Assembly: GCF_000821305.1 (NCBI RefSeq) | Contig: NZ_CCXK01000017.1 | Span: 622,159-686,158 of the forward strand | Length of the DNA: 64,000 nucleotides | Source: Clostridium culturomicium | Lineage (GTDB): Bacteria > Bacillota > Clostridia > Clostridiales > Clostridiaceae | Direction: 5' to 3' | In this document: positions 53,253 through 62,778 of the stretch, one piece after another | Layout of the letters: each line of letters starts with the position of its first letter | Numbering within the stretch: the stretch's first letter is position 1 | Notes under the pieces: model-generated | What the model was told of the DNA's origin: nothing | Seen by the model: the letters and a program-made list of their open reading frames with translations, nothing else | Database searches by the model: none | Made by a program: the position numbers and the translations under genes

Positions 53253-54323
53253 TTACTTTTGAACAAGACGAAGGATTTTATCATCAGATAAATTAGGATT
53301 TCCTCTACCATCTCTATTGCTTGTTGCAATATAAATAGAACCATCTTTTCCTTCATATACATCACGCAAGCGTCCATATTCATTTTTTAGTAGGGACTCC
53401 ATATTTTGTACCACTGTGCCACCCTTATTTAAGGATACTAAAAGGAGTTGTTGTCCTCGAAGAGTTGCAACTAGTAGCTTATTTTTCCATGGTCCTTGGG
53501 TTATAAAAGTAATGCCAGATGGGGCCCATGTGTCTTCTTTGCTGTGGACTAAAGGCTTTTGAGTTATTGGATCTGTAGAAGTCTCATCACCTTGAACAAG
53601 AGGCCATCCGTAGTTGTCTCCTGGTATTATTATATTTATTTCATCATGGGCTGATTGACCATGCTCTGATGAGTACAAAATGTTTTTAGAATTCCATGCT
53701 AAGCCTTGAGGATTCCTGTGACCTAAGCTATAAACAGGGGAATTAGGAAAGGGATTATCTAGAGGTATACTTCCATTAAGTTCTATTCTGAGGATTTTCC
53801 CAGCCAAACTTGACATGTCTTGTGCCAGTGATGGGTTTTGTGCATCTCCTGTTGTTATATATAATTTTTTATCTGGACCTATCTTAATTCTCCCACCATT
53901 ATGGAATTGGCTACCAGGAATCTTGTCTAAAAGAACTTTATCAATAACTGCCACATTGTTGTTTTCAATTAATCTGACCACTCTGTTGTAGAGTCTACTA
54001 TTTTCTCTATAGGAATGCATAACATAGATATAATGATTTTGTAAAAAACTAGGGTCTAGTGCAAGACCCATCAATCCTCCTTCACCTTGACTTATAAATG
54101 GTGCTCTAAAGGTAATAAGGGGCTCAAGATTAAGTAGTCCATTTTCAATAACTTTTATTGAGCCAGACCTTTCTGTAAAATATATTTTGCCTTCATCATT
54201 TATGTCTATTGCCCAAGGTACAGTTAAATTTTCTGCCACAATCTCTATGTTGTAAGGAAATTGCCTTGTTTTTTTACGTGGTGATATTATTTTATTAAGA
54301 AAATTGAAGATTTTCTTTCTCAT
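53253..54323 (-). CDS. soluble aldose sugar dehydrogenase-like (PQQ-dependent or related beta-propeller)
   Basis: A 356-residue six-bladed beta-propeller protein of the GSDH family. Diagnostic parts: VPWAIDINDEGKIYFTERSG, EGGLMGLALDPSF, HYIYVMHSYRE, QFHNGGRIKIGPDKKLYITTGD, GHRNPQGLAWN and SSEHGQSAHDEINIIIPGDN. It has no recognisable signal peptide, only a basic N-terminus (KIFNFLNKIISPRKKTRQFP), so it may be cytoplasmic or cell-bound. The family oxidises sugars with PQQ in some members and has unknown activity in many Firmicutes. TTGGAGGCTATGAAAT precedes the ATG. Confidence 0.85.
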   Translation of the reverse strand: MRKKIFNFLNKIISPRKKTRQFPYNIEIVAENLTVPWAIDINDEGKIYFTERSGSIKVIENGLLNLEPLITFRAPFISQGEGGLMGLALDPSFLQNHYIYVMHSYRENSRLYNRVVRLIENNNVAVIDKVLLDKIPGSQFHNGGRIKIGPDKKLYITTGDAQNPSLAQDMSSLAGKILRIELNGSIPLDNPFPNSPVYSLGHRNPQGLAWNSKNILYSSEHGQSAHDEINIIIPGDNYGWPLVQGDETSTDPITQKPLVHSKEDTWAPSGITFITQGPWKNKLLVATLRGQQLLLVSLNKGGTVVQNMESLLKNEYGRLRDVYEGKDGSIYIATSNRDGRGNPNLSDDKILRLVQK

Positions 54324-54590
54324 ATTTCATAGCCTCCAAATTATATATGTTGTTATAATACTATTCTTTTAATGGAAAAATTATAAGGAATAAAAATATG
54401 ATAATTCATAGTGTAGTTCCTTTTATAGATACTAGAAGCTGTAGTTATCATGGGAGAGAGGCTACTTTTATTTAGTGTTAAAAATTATTACATTTATTCT
54501 AAAATTAGGTTATAATACATGTATCAAATAAACCACAATGGTATCATGTTACGAAATAGCTATACTTTATTTTTAGGGGGCTGATTTATA

Positions 54591-55160
54591 ATGAGAAAAA
54601 AATATTTATTTGCTATTGTAATTATTCTTATGATTTGTATTACTGGTTGCAGCAATTCAAGTTCAAATCTTGAAGAATATCTTAATACTGGGACATTAAT
54701 TGATTCAAAGGCAAAAGATATTATGCCAACCCTAGATAATTTGCCTGAGTATGACAATATAGAGTACAAATATACACATAAGTCAATATTATTTTTTGAA
54801 TCCAATTCTGTTGCCCTCATCGTAAATTATGATGATAATACATTTGAAGTTGAAAAAAATAAATTAGATGAACAATATATTTTTTTAGATAGAAAAATCA
54901 AATCTGATTATGATGAAAGTAAATATTACATTCCTGAATATGAATTTTCAGTAGAAAGCTATGATTTTAGAGTTATAGATAAAAATGGTACCTCTAATAC
55001 AGATTTTCCTAAATCCTTTGGAATGATTGGAATATCTGAAGAAAAAAAGAGTATAGCATATTTGTATTTTTATGATGGAGATTTAGATTATATAGCAGAA
55101 GAAAATGAGAAAAATCCTATGGCTAATTTCGTTAAGGAATATTTTAAATACAAGTTTTAA
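54591..55160 (+). CDS. lipoprotein of unknown function
   Basis: A 189-residue protein with the signal KYLFAIVIILMICITGC, giving an acylated Cys at residue 20. The rest is rich in Asp, Glu, Tyr and Lys and has no known domain (for example DKNGTSNTDFPKSFGMIGIS). GGGGGCTGATTTATA precedes the ATG. It is followed by the GNAT gene after 52 bp. Confidence 0.6.
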   Translation: MRKKYLFAIVIILMICITGCSNSSSNLEEYLNTGTLIDSKAKDIMPTLDNLPEYDNIEYKYTHKSILFFESNSVALIVNYDDNTFEVEKNKLDEQYIFLDRKIKSDYDESKYYIPEYEFSVESYDFRVIDKNGTSNTDFPKSFGMIGISEEKKSIAYLYFYDGDLDYIAEENEKNPMANFVKEYFKYKF

Positions 55161-55212
55161 TATTAATAAGAATCATATTAAAATAAACCATAAAATAAAT
55201 GGGGGATTAGAA

Positions 55213-56070
55213 ATGATAAAAACAATTCATAATGTTGAGGAAGTAATTGATTTCACATGGGAATTGAGTCAGGATAACCTAAATGCCAGTTATCCAAGAA
55301 AAGATTCAATTATAGAGCTTAAAGAATATATTAAAAAATTCATAGATGATGATAGTAAAAATGTAATAGCTAGCTATCAGCAAGGTGAATTATGTGGGAT
55401 TTGCCTTTATTTTTGGATAGATGAGGAAAAGTATGTTCAAACAAAGATATTTTTAATAAAAGATGGTTATGACCAAGTTGGAGAAGAACTTATTAATTAC
55501 ATAAGGAATCAATTAACTGGATATGAATTCTTTATAACTGGAATACCTTTTACCAATAAAAATGCAAATGAATATTTCAAGAAAAAGAATATTAAGTGTA
55601 GTGAATCTAGTATTGTTACAGAAATACATAACTTAGAACCACGTACAAATCAAAGAAATCACTGCGTAGAAGAAGTTAGCAAAAACAATTTTGATGAATA
55701 TGCTAAGTTTCATGACAGATATGCCATTCCTTTAGAAATGTATTATAATAGCACAAATTTGCTGAAGGATATGGAACGCTTTCGAGTATTTGTTTATAGA
55801 AATGCTAGCGAAATTATTGGGAGCATTTTTGTTAAGAGAGTTATGGACTCAGCAGAGGTTTTTGGCTTATTTGTTCATGAGAAATATGAAAATAAGGGAA
55901 TTGAAGGTATCTTAATTAATGAGATGCTAACCCGATTATATAATGAACTTGGTGAAGTAAAGGAAATTGTATATTTTATTGAAGAAGATTCTACTAATGA
56001 ACTGAATGCTGCTTTGACTGCAGGCTTTGAGGTTCAAGCTAAATATAGATGTTACAAATGCATACTTTAA
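55213..56070 (+). CDS. GNAT family N-acetyltransferase (two-domain)
   Basis: A 285-residue protein. Its C-terminal half contains VFGLFVHEKYENKGIEGILINEML, the acetyl-CoA loop of GNAT proteins in a slightly weak form (ENKGIEG), after a strand with IIGSIFVKRVMDSAEV. The N-terminal half resembles a degenerate second GNAT fold. The frame can start further upstream, but GGGGGATTAGAA lies directly before ATG 55213. Substrate unknown. Confidence 0.75.
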   Translation: MIKTIHNVEEVIDFTWELSQDNLNASYPRKDSIIELKEYIKKFIDDDSKNVIASYQQGELCGICLYFWIDEEKYVQTKIFLIKDGYDQVGEELINYIRNQLTGYEFFITGIPFTNKNANEYFKKKNIKCSESSIVTEIHNLEPRTNQRNHCVEEVSKNNFDEYAKFHDRYAIPLEMYYNSTNLLKDMERFRVFVYRNASEIIGSIFVKRVMDSAEVFGLFVHEKYENKGIEGILINEMLTRLYNELGEVKEIVYFIEEDSTNELNAALTAGFEVQAKYRCYKCIL

Positions 56071-56151
56071 ATTGTCAAATTGTTATTTTGTAAGGATTAG
56101 TAGTTTTCAAAAAAGATTCAGCTATTGTTAAAATTGAATTGGTGAAGAATA

Positions 56152-56220
56152 ATGTTTATATTAAGAACTAATAAATAAAAATGCTTGTTGAAAATTGAAT
56201 AGAACATCCTTTGAAAAATA
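56152..56220 (+). repeat. dispersed P-block copy P6
   Basis: ATGTTTATATTAAGAACTAAT, then TTGTTGAAAATTGAATAGAA and CCTTTGAAAAATAC. A moderately degraded copy that no longer precedes a gene directly. Confidence 0.5.
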
Positions 56221-56534
56221 CTTTAGCAGGGTATTAAATATACCCCTATGCTGAGGAGTTTTTTATTATTCAGGGGCATTTACCTATATAAAAAACTATA
56301 ACAAATATATGAGACTTGGCTCATGAAAGTGAAATAATCTGGAAGAGTATTATTAAAAGAACATTAAAAAATTTTAATTTAACTTTAATTTTGACTTAAT
56401 GAAAAATAAAAAGATATATTATATAATTAGATTAAAGATTGAAAGAGAAGCTGATTATATGAGGCGATTAAAGGTAAAGAAAAAGAAAAGGCGGTAATTT
56501 CAGAGAAGTGATAGATTACAAAGGAGTGATCATA

Positions 56535-56694
56535 GTTAAGAGGATATTAATTGTGGAAGATGAATCTAGTATTTCTGATTTTATAAAGGGGGAATTAGAG
56601 TATTAAGGATATAAGGTTTCGATTAAATTAAATAGTATCTATTTGGGTATAAAAGATTTTATACTTAAAAGGTTTGATCCAAATACAAGATATT
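56535..56694 (+). pseudogene. decayed OmpR-type response regulator remnant
   Basis: After AAGGAG (56521-56526) the frame reads KRILIVEDESSISDFIKGEL then EY, TAA (56604-56606), then GYKVSIKLNSIYLG and so on to a stop at 56692-56694. KRILIVEDE and GYKV are the classic first strand and second strand of a receiver domain. The start codon is degenerate (GTT), one stop interrupts it and most of the gene is missing. A PepSY lipoprotein gene follows 31 bp later, so a two-component operon probably lost its regulator and kinase here. Confidence 0.65.
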
Positions 56695-56724
56695 AATAAT
56701 ATGATGATATATAGGAGGAAAAAA

Positions 56725-57276
56725 ATGAAAAAGATAGTAATAGCAACAATTATCATGGGGATTAGTATGGGATTAGTAGGCTGTAATAATTCGGCTACAT
56801 CAAATGATAAAAATGAAATAAATAGCAAAATCACTATTGAACAAGCAAAGGAAATAGCTTTGAAGAACTCAAATTTAACCAGCGAAGAAGTTTCATTTAT
56901 TAGAGCAGATAGTGAAATGGATGATGGAGTAGAGAAGTATAACGTAGAATTTTACCATGAAAATAAGGAATATGATTATGAAATAAATGCAACTGATGGA
57001 AAAATTATAGAATATGATTATGATGTGGAAGATTATACTATGTCTGGACAACAAGGAACCAATGAAAGCGTTAGTGAAATAACTGAAGAGGAAGCAAAAG
57101 AAATAGCTTTAAAACATGCAAATTTAAATAATGACCAAGTGACCTTTGGAAGAATAGAAAAGGATTTTGATAATGGTGTTAAAAAATATGATATAGAGTT
57201 TTCTCATAATAATAAGGAGTATGATTATGAGATAGATGCTAACACAGGAAGCATATTATCATATGAGCAAGATTAA
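56725..57276 (+). CDS. lipoprotein with two PepSY domains
   Basis: A 183-residue protein: lipobox GLVGC near residue 20, then two PepSY units. Each reads like ITIEQAKEIALKNSNLT..., ending in YDYEINATDGKIIEYDYD, and ITEEEAKEIALKHANLN..., ending in YDYEIDANTGSILSYEQ. PepSY proteins are thought to inhibit peptidases or sense the envelope. AGGAGGAAAAAA precedes ATG 56725. It follows a decayed response regulator, so it may be the surviving part of an operon. Confidence 0.85.
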   Translation: MKKIVIATIIMGISMGLVGCNNSATSNDKNEINSKITIEQAKEIALKNSNLTSEEVSFIRADSEMDDGVEKYNVEFYHENKEYDYEINATDGKIIEYDYDVEDYTMSGQQGTNESVSEITEEEAKEIALKHANLNNDQVTFGRIEKDFDNGVKKYDIEFSHNNKEYDYEIDANTGSILSYEQD

Positions 57277-57663
57277 AGATTTATATTTGTATTTTAAATA
57301 TTACTGGAATTTTTGTGGTTTCAGTAATATTTTTTTATTTGGAACTCTTATTTAAAATTGCATTAACTATATAAAATAGGGAATAGTAAAGTTTTTTACT
57401 TGTAGTAATGAAATTATATCCATAGGAATGGAAAATAAAAGAAGTTTTCAATATAGATTATCAAAATTCATGGACCTTATGTGAATATATGGGATATAAT
57501 ACAATATATCCTTGATAATTGAAGTAGAAAGATATAATATAGTAATTAATAAGTATTATTATTTACTAACAATTAATAGTTGAGAAAATAAATAATAGAT
57601 ATTACTATATATGAGTTATATATAGTAATAATAAGTTTATTTTATATAAAAGGGGGAATGGAA
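57277..57663. other. intergenic region
   Basis: A terminator-like hairpin (ATATTACTG at 57299 with CAGTAATAT at about 57322, then T run) follows the PepSY gene. The rest is very AT-rich and holds only the promoter region of the ZIP gene; an interrupted palindrome (TATTACTATATATGAG and TATATATAGTAATA, about 57599-57632) lies before its start. No gene. Confidence 0.5.
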
Positions 57664-58443
57664 ATGAGTATTTTAATAGGAATTTTATTACCGCTTGTAG
57701 GTACAACATTAGGTGCAGCATGTGTTTATACAATGAAAAAAGAAATGAACAAAGTGGTTAATAAAATACTTCTTGGGTTTGCATCAGGGGTTATGATGGC
57801 GGCATCAATATGGTCATTAATTATTCCAGCAATAGATATGTCTGGCCATATGGGAAAATTGTCTTTTGTTCCAGCAGCAGTTGGAGTCATTGGTGGAGTT
57901 CTGTTTTTATTTTCATTGGACAAAGTAATTCCACATATTCACGTAGATAGTGATAAAGCGGAAGGAACAAAAAAATTTAACTTGAAGAAAACTACAAAGC
58001 TTATATTTGCAGTAGCACTTCATAATATTCCAGAAGGAATGGCTGTAGGAATTGTTTTTGCAACCATTATGAATGGAGGGAACACAATGACTATTGCCGC
58101 TGCCTTTGCTCTATCTATAGGTATAGCAATTCAAAACTTCCCAGAAGGTGCAATAATATCAATGCCCCTTAGGAGTGAAGGGTTAAGTAAAAATAAGGCT
58201 TTCCTTTATGGTGCTTTATCTGGAGTAGTGGAACCTATAGGGGCAGCAATTACAATAGCATTTTCTAGTACTTTTACACCTATAATGCCATATCTTCTTT
58301 CCTTTGCAGCAGGAGCAATGATTTTTGTTGTGGTAGAAGAGTTAATTCCTGAAGCCGCAGAAGATAATGCTTCAGATATTAGTGCATTAGCTTTTGCTGT
58401 AGGATTTGTAATTATGATGATTCTAGATGTAGCACTATCTTAG
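57664..58443 (+). CDS. ZIP family metal transporter
   Basis: A 259-residue protein with about eight membrane helices. The metal-site helices are clear: FAVALHNIPEGMAVGIVFA (HNxPEG, helix 4) and GIAIQNFPEGAIISMPLRSEG (QNxPEG, helix 5). A cytoplasmic loop holds HIHVDSDK. It moves zinc or a similar divalent metal into the cell. ATG 57664 has better spacing to GGGGG than ATG 57658, which is 2 codons earlier. Alone in its region. Confidence 0.88.
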   Translation: MSILIGILLPLVGTTLGAACVYTMKKEMNKVVNKILLGFASGVMMAASIWSLIIPAIDMSGHMGKLSFVPAAVGVIGGVLFLFSLDKVIPHIHVDSDKAEGTKKFNLKKTTKLIFAVALHNIPEGMAVGIVFATIMNGGNTMTIAAAFALSIGIAIQNFPEGAIISMPLRSEGLSKNKAFLYGALSGVVEPIGAAITIAFSSTFTPIMPYLLSFAAGAMIFVVVEELIPEAAEDNASDISALAFAVGFVIMMILDVALS

Positions 58444-58551
58444 GGAGAAAGAATTATAAATAAGAAAATATTTATGAGTGGATCTCTTTTAAAATGGTCA
58501 AAAGAATCTTGTTATGATTCCTGGAGTGGGGGATGGATTAAAAATAGATAA

Positions 58552-58698
58552 GGGTACTTCAGCCACCTTGGCGATAAATATAATCCCAATTCAATCGTTC
58601 TGCGTATCTCCCTAATAGAGGGGACCATTACCGACAACAAACAAAAATACGGTGAATATCAGTATGAAGTTGACTTTATAAATAAAAGGTTGAAGTAA
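58552..58698 (+). pseudogene. orphan C-terminal coding remnant
   Basis: A frame without a start reads GYFSHLGDKYNPNSIVLRIS then LIEGTITDNKQKYGEYQYEV to a TAA at 58696. Its amino acid content is protein-like and unlike the flanking AT-rich noise. I do not recognise the family. Confidence 0.4.
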
Positions 58699-58771
58699 AT
58701 CTGTGGAGTATGCCTAATTTCATGATACATAGAGTTTACCTATAATATGGATAAAAGGATGTATTTATTGA

Positions 58772-58828
58772 ATGAATAGCAAAAGAAGGTTTACTAAGGA
58801 GTATAAGGAACTTACTATTCTAGCTTAG
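58772..58828 (+). mobile_element. remnant of an IS3-family OrfA start
   Basis: The 18 codons MNSKRRFTKEYKELTILA resemble the opening of IS3-family OrfA helix-turn-helix proteins (KRRFTKEYKE...). The frame stops at once. No inverted repeats or OrfB were seen nearby. Confidence 0.45.
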
Positions 58829-58856
58829 AAGATGTTGCTTAAATAAAAGAATACAG

Positions 58857-58900
58857 GGCTATGATCAAGTTGATTTCTATAACTTGATCATAGCCATTTT
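58857..58900 (+). terminator. intrinsic terminator
   Basis: GGCTATGATCAAGTT and AACTTGATCATAGCC form a perfect 15-bp stem around a 9-nt loop, then T residues. Confidence 0.85.
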
Positions 58901-58916
58901 TATTATATAGTTAATG

Positions 58917-58958
58917 ATAATGCCGTACTATTCAAAACTGAATATGCGGTATTTTTTA
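58917..58958 (+). terminator. T-block hairpin, copy T5
   Basis: ATAATGCCGTACTATTCA, loop, then TGAATATGCGGTATTT and a T run. It is followed directly by P7. Confidence 0.75.
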
Positions 58959-58971
58959 TTTTGCAATTCAT

Positions 58972-59080
58972 AGGAATTCAGACCTAGTTAAGAAGATTTG
59001 TTCTTTGAAAATAGAATAGTATGATATTTGAAAAAACATGTTATAATTGACTCAGAATTGACTAATAATTGTATCATAAT
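58972..59080 (+). repeat. dispersed P-block copy P7
   Basis: ATAGGAATTCAGACCTAGTT, then TTGTTCTTTGAAAATAGAAT then AGTATGATATTTG, then CATGTTATAATT with an extended -10. It lies about 60 bp before the AAA gene. Confidence 0.65.
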
Positions 59081-59139
59081 GTGAAATAAAGATATTTTCA
59101 TAGGATAACAGAAGGGTATTTTACACTAGGAGGAAACAA

Positions 59140-62100
59140 ATGACTAAAATAAATAATAGTGAAATTCATAAGAAATTTTTAAATATAGAAAGAAAGTTAA
59201 ATGAAGAGCTAATAGGTCAGAAGGAATATATCCATAATATTTGTAACTACTTTGAGAGAAAAATTTCAACGGATCAAAGAGGTAGATTGCTTTTGATAGG
59301 ACATCGAGGAACCTTTAAAAAGGCCAGTGTTAGGTCTTTATTTGCAAAGCTTAGAGAAAATGATTTAGTAGTAAGAGGAGAGGTTGAGGAGATTAATCTT
59401 GCCTCATACAATTTCAACTTAGGATTTAATGCATTTTTAACGGACTTGTATGAAAAGCTTAATGGTTCTTCAGGTGTGATAATATTTAAAAATCTAGAAG
59501 AGGCAAGTGAAAAAATAATAGAGGTTTTAGAAACTATTGAACCTAATAGCTGCATTAGATTAAATCAGGAATATGTAATTAAAAATAAGTTTTTAATTGA
59601 AGCAAGAGAGACTGATAGTGAGAAGATTCAAGAATTCATTTGTAATGATAAATTTTTTATTTTTGTTTATAACAATGATAGTAACAACATATTAGAAGAA
59701 GATTGTATTCATGCTGATGAGGTTTTACATACAAAACCATTAACTGAAGAAGAAAGAAGCATAGTAGTTAGAAAAAATCTTATAAAGGTTATAGATAAGC
59801 TTCAAAACCAATTCAATATAAATATAATACTAGGTGTTAATGAGGAGGAAAAAAGCCAGGATTACTTTGGTGTTTGCAAATATCTTCAGGAAAGTTTTAG
59901 AGAAAATTCTACTTTTGGAGTTAGCGAGTATATTTCATATAAAGTATATAAGCCTCTTGTAAATATAATAGAGGTTGAAATGGTTGATGGACAAAATCAG
60001 ATTTTAGTTTACGTTGATAAAAATGAGATTTATTGCAAAATTAATAGTGATATATTTAAGCTTAGTGATTATTTGATACCTACCCTAGATGAGGTTAAAT
60101 ATAAGCTGAATTCTATTACAGGAATGAAAGAGTTAAAAGACTTTATAACTAATATAGAGAATAACTACAAGGTTCAGCACATAAGGCAGAGGCTTGGACT
60201 TAAAACTTCACAAATTTCTATGAACATGATTTTTGCTGGAAATGCTGGAACTGGAAAGACTAATGCTGCAAGGATAACCTTTGAATATTTATATGCCCTA
60301 GGTATTTTATCTAAAGGTGTCTTTAGGGAGGTTAGTAAGGCTGATTTTGTTACTGAGAACCTTAATGATGTAGCTAAAAGAACCATTGATATCATAAATT
60401 CAGCCATAGGAGGAGTTTTATTCATAGATGAGGCTTATTCTCTATGCGAAAGTGAAGATGATAAAGTTGGAAAAGAAATTGTAGATGCACTGTTAAAGGG
60501 TATTGAAGATAATAGGGATAATCTTATAGTAATTTTAGCTGGCTATGAAAATGATATGGAACACTTCTTATCATTTAATCAGGGCTTAAAATCTAGATTT
60601 TCAAATGTAATTCATTTCTACGACTATAATCCAGTTGAGATGTATGAAATCGCTGTAAATATAGCTAAATCAAAGGGATATAGAATTGCAAAGAATGTAA
60701 AGCCTGGACTTATAGATTTGTTTACTAGGAATCAGCTTACTGGAAAAAATGATTTAGGTAATGCCAGATTTGTAAGAAATATAGTTGAAAATGCAATATT
60801 AGATGCTTCTAAAAAATATTTAACTAATAGTGAAAGACAGATTGATTTATTAGAAAGAGATAACTTTAACTTTAAGGTTAATGCTAAGTTTGATTTAGAA
60901 GAGAAACTAAAAGATATTGTAGGATTAGATGAGGTAAAGGCTCTTTTAAGAAGTCAGTATAAGCTTATAGTTGCTCAAGAAAAAAGAAAATCTGTGGGGG
61001 TAAATACAAAGATAGAGCAAAATCTAAATATGGTATTTACAGGCAATCCAGGAACAGGAAAAACAAGTGTAGCGAGATTAGTAGCAGAAATGCTAAATAG
61101 TATGGGGCTTTTAAAGATAGGACAATTGGTTGAAACTGATAGATCTAGCTTTGTATCAGATGTTCCAGGTGAAACATCAAAGAAAACAGAGGAGAAATTT
61201 AAGGAAGCTATAGGTGGAATTCTCTTTATAGATGAAGCATATACTTTGGCTAATGATTCTTTAGGAATTGAGGCTGTAGAAACCCTTCTTAAATTAATAG
61301 AAGATTATTCTAAAGAAGTTATAGTAATTCTAGCTGGGTATGAAGAGGATATGGAGAATTTCTTTGATGTTAATATAGGTTTAAGATCAAGATTCCCACT
61401 ATGGACTAACTTTGCTGATTATAATCCTAATGAGCTTTTAGAAATGTCAATAAGGCTAGTAGAAGCAAAAGGCTTTAAGTTATCTAAAAATGGGTACACT
61501 GCCCTAAAGAAGAGCTTTGTAGATATATACAAAAATTCTGATGCACAATCAGGCAATGGAAGAATGGTTAGGAACTATGTAGAAAAGCTAATCAGAAACC
61601 AAAGCATTAGAATTGTTGAAGAAGACATAAGCGTTTATGAGATGAACCTTATAACATCTAAAGATGTAGAAAAGATTAATGTGGCTGACTATGACAATAA
61701 TTTTGATTTAGAAAAAAGATTAAATGTATTAGTTGGAAGCGAAGAATCTAAGGAGTTTTACGAGAACAATATAAGGTTCAAAAGGTTAGAGAAAAGAGAA
61801 GAAAGTTAGGCTTTAGTAATGATATAAATAAATATATGAATATAGTATTCACTGGGGAAAGTGGTACAGGTAAAAAGACCGTAGCTAATATATTAGCAGA
61901 AATGTATTATAGCATGGGAATGGTTAAGGCTAAGAGTACGGTGGAACTAGATAAATACGAGTTAATGGCATTGATAAATAGGGGAATGAAGCTGGAGGAT
62001 ATCCTTAGTAAGTTTGCTGGTAAGGTTCTATTTATTGATAAAATGCATTTGTTGTTAGAGGAGGAACAGTGTAATAAAGTAGTTGCAGAGTTAGTTAAGT

Positions 62101-62519
62101 TTATAGATAAAAATGCTAATAAAATTATTATTGTTTTATCAGGGGAGAAGGAAGGGATGAGAAGATTAGTATTAACTAATGAGGACTTCAACTATCGCTT
62201 CCCAACTTGGTTTGATTTTGAGGATTATGATTACAATGGACTTTGTGACATAGCCATAAACACATTAAATAGAAAGTCCTATTCATTAGAACGTGAAGCT
62301 GAAGTAGCTTTAAAGAAAGCTATAATTGGCATGTATGGAAATCCAAATTTAGTTCTAAGTAATGGTCTTATGATAAAACAGTATCTGGATTCTTTGATAA
62401 GAGCTCAAAGTATAAGAGTATGTGATGAGGATCTTAGCAAGGAGAATATAAATGTAATAACTGCAGAGGATATTATAACTGCACAAGATAAATTTTTATT
62501 AAAAAACAGTATTAAATAA
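59140..62519 (+). pseudogene. multi-domain AAA+ ATPase of the SpoVK/CbbX type, split by a one-base deletion
   Basis: The zero frame gives 889 residues (59140-61809); a second frame gives 227 residues (61836-62519). At 61771-61776 the sequence ATAAGG needs one more A; with it the protein continues as KVQKVREKRRKLGFSND then MNIVFTGESGTGKK, matching the lead-in of the other AAA domains. The rejoined product has about 1,125 residues. It has an N-terminal AAA-like region with a degenerate Walker A (GHRGTFKKAS), two full CbbX/SpoVK domains (GNAGTGKT, LFIDEAYSL; GNPGTGKT, LFIDEAYTL) and a third with GESGTGKKT but Walker B LFIDKMHLL. The lost Glu suggests a non-hydrolysing final domain. The break may be real or an assembly error; the first two domains could work alone. 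GGAGGAAACAA precedes the ATG. Confidence 0.8.
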
Positions 62520-62778
62520 CATTGTTATGAAGGGCATATTTTAGAAATAGGCCTTTTATTTTTATGAATAATTTAGATTTAGTTAAATTATTCAATGGTA
62601 AAGGTAGTCCGTTGAAAAAGAAAAGTTGATGGTGTGAAAATATGTTATAATTAACTTATAATAGCACAAATGTGCTAGTTATTTTTTCGGAAGAGGCTTT
62701 ATAGTAAAGATTCATTAAGAGAAGATACATTAAGGAGTAATTAATTAAATAATATAATATTTATGAAGGAGATAAATT
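62520..62778. promoter_or_regulatory. intergenic region before the NimA-like gene
   Basis: Contains a TATGTTATAATT string (extended -10, near 62641-62652) and a hairpin (TAGCAC/GTGCTA at 62662-62677) followed by a T run. The hairpin lies in the likely 5' untranslated region, so it could act as an attenuator or a weak terminator. Confidence 0.4.

Larger units (their letters stand above)
56071..56724. other. intergenic region with a P block, a hairpin and a two-component remnant
   Basis: P6 lies at 56152-56220. Next come a run of A/T-rich bases and a degenerate response regulator start (listed separately). No complete gene is present. Confidence 0.45.
58444..59139. other. intergenic debris zone
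   Basis: It holds an orphan C-terminal coding remnant (58552-58698), an IS3 OrfA start (58772-58828), a strong terminator (58857-58900) and the T5/P7 repeat pair (58917-59080). No complete gene is present. Confidence 0.5.

Noticed and set aside
56460..56499. 12-codon Lys/Arg-rich frame (MRRLKVKKKKRR)
   Set aside because: Too short, without a convincing ribosome binding site; probably chance in A-rich DNA.
47681..59080. Integron attC array
   Set aside because: The repeats are not attC-like in layout, lack the paired R and L boxes, and no integrase gene is present in the window.
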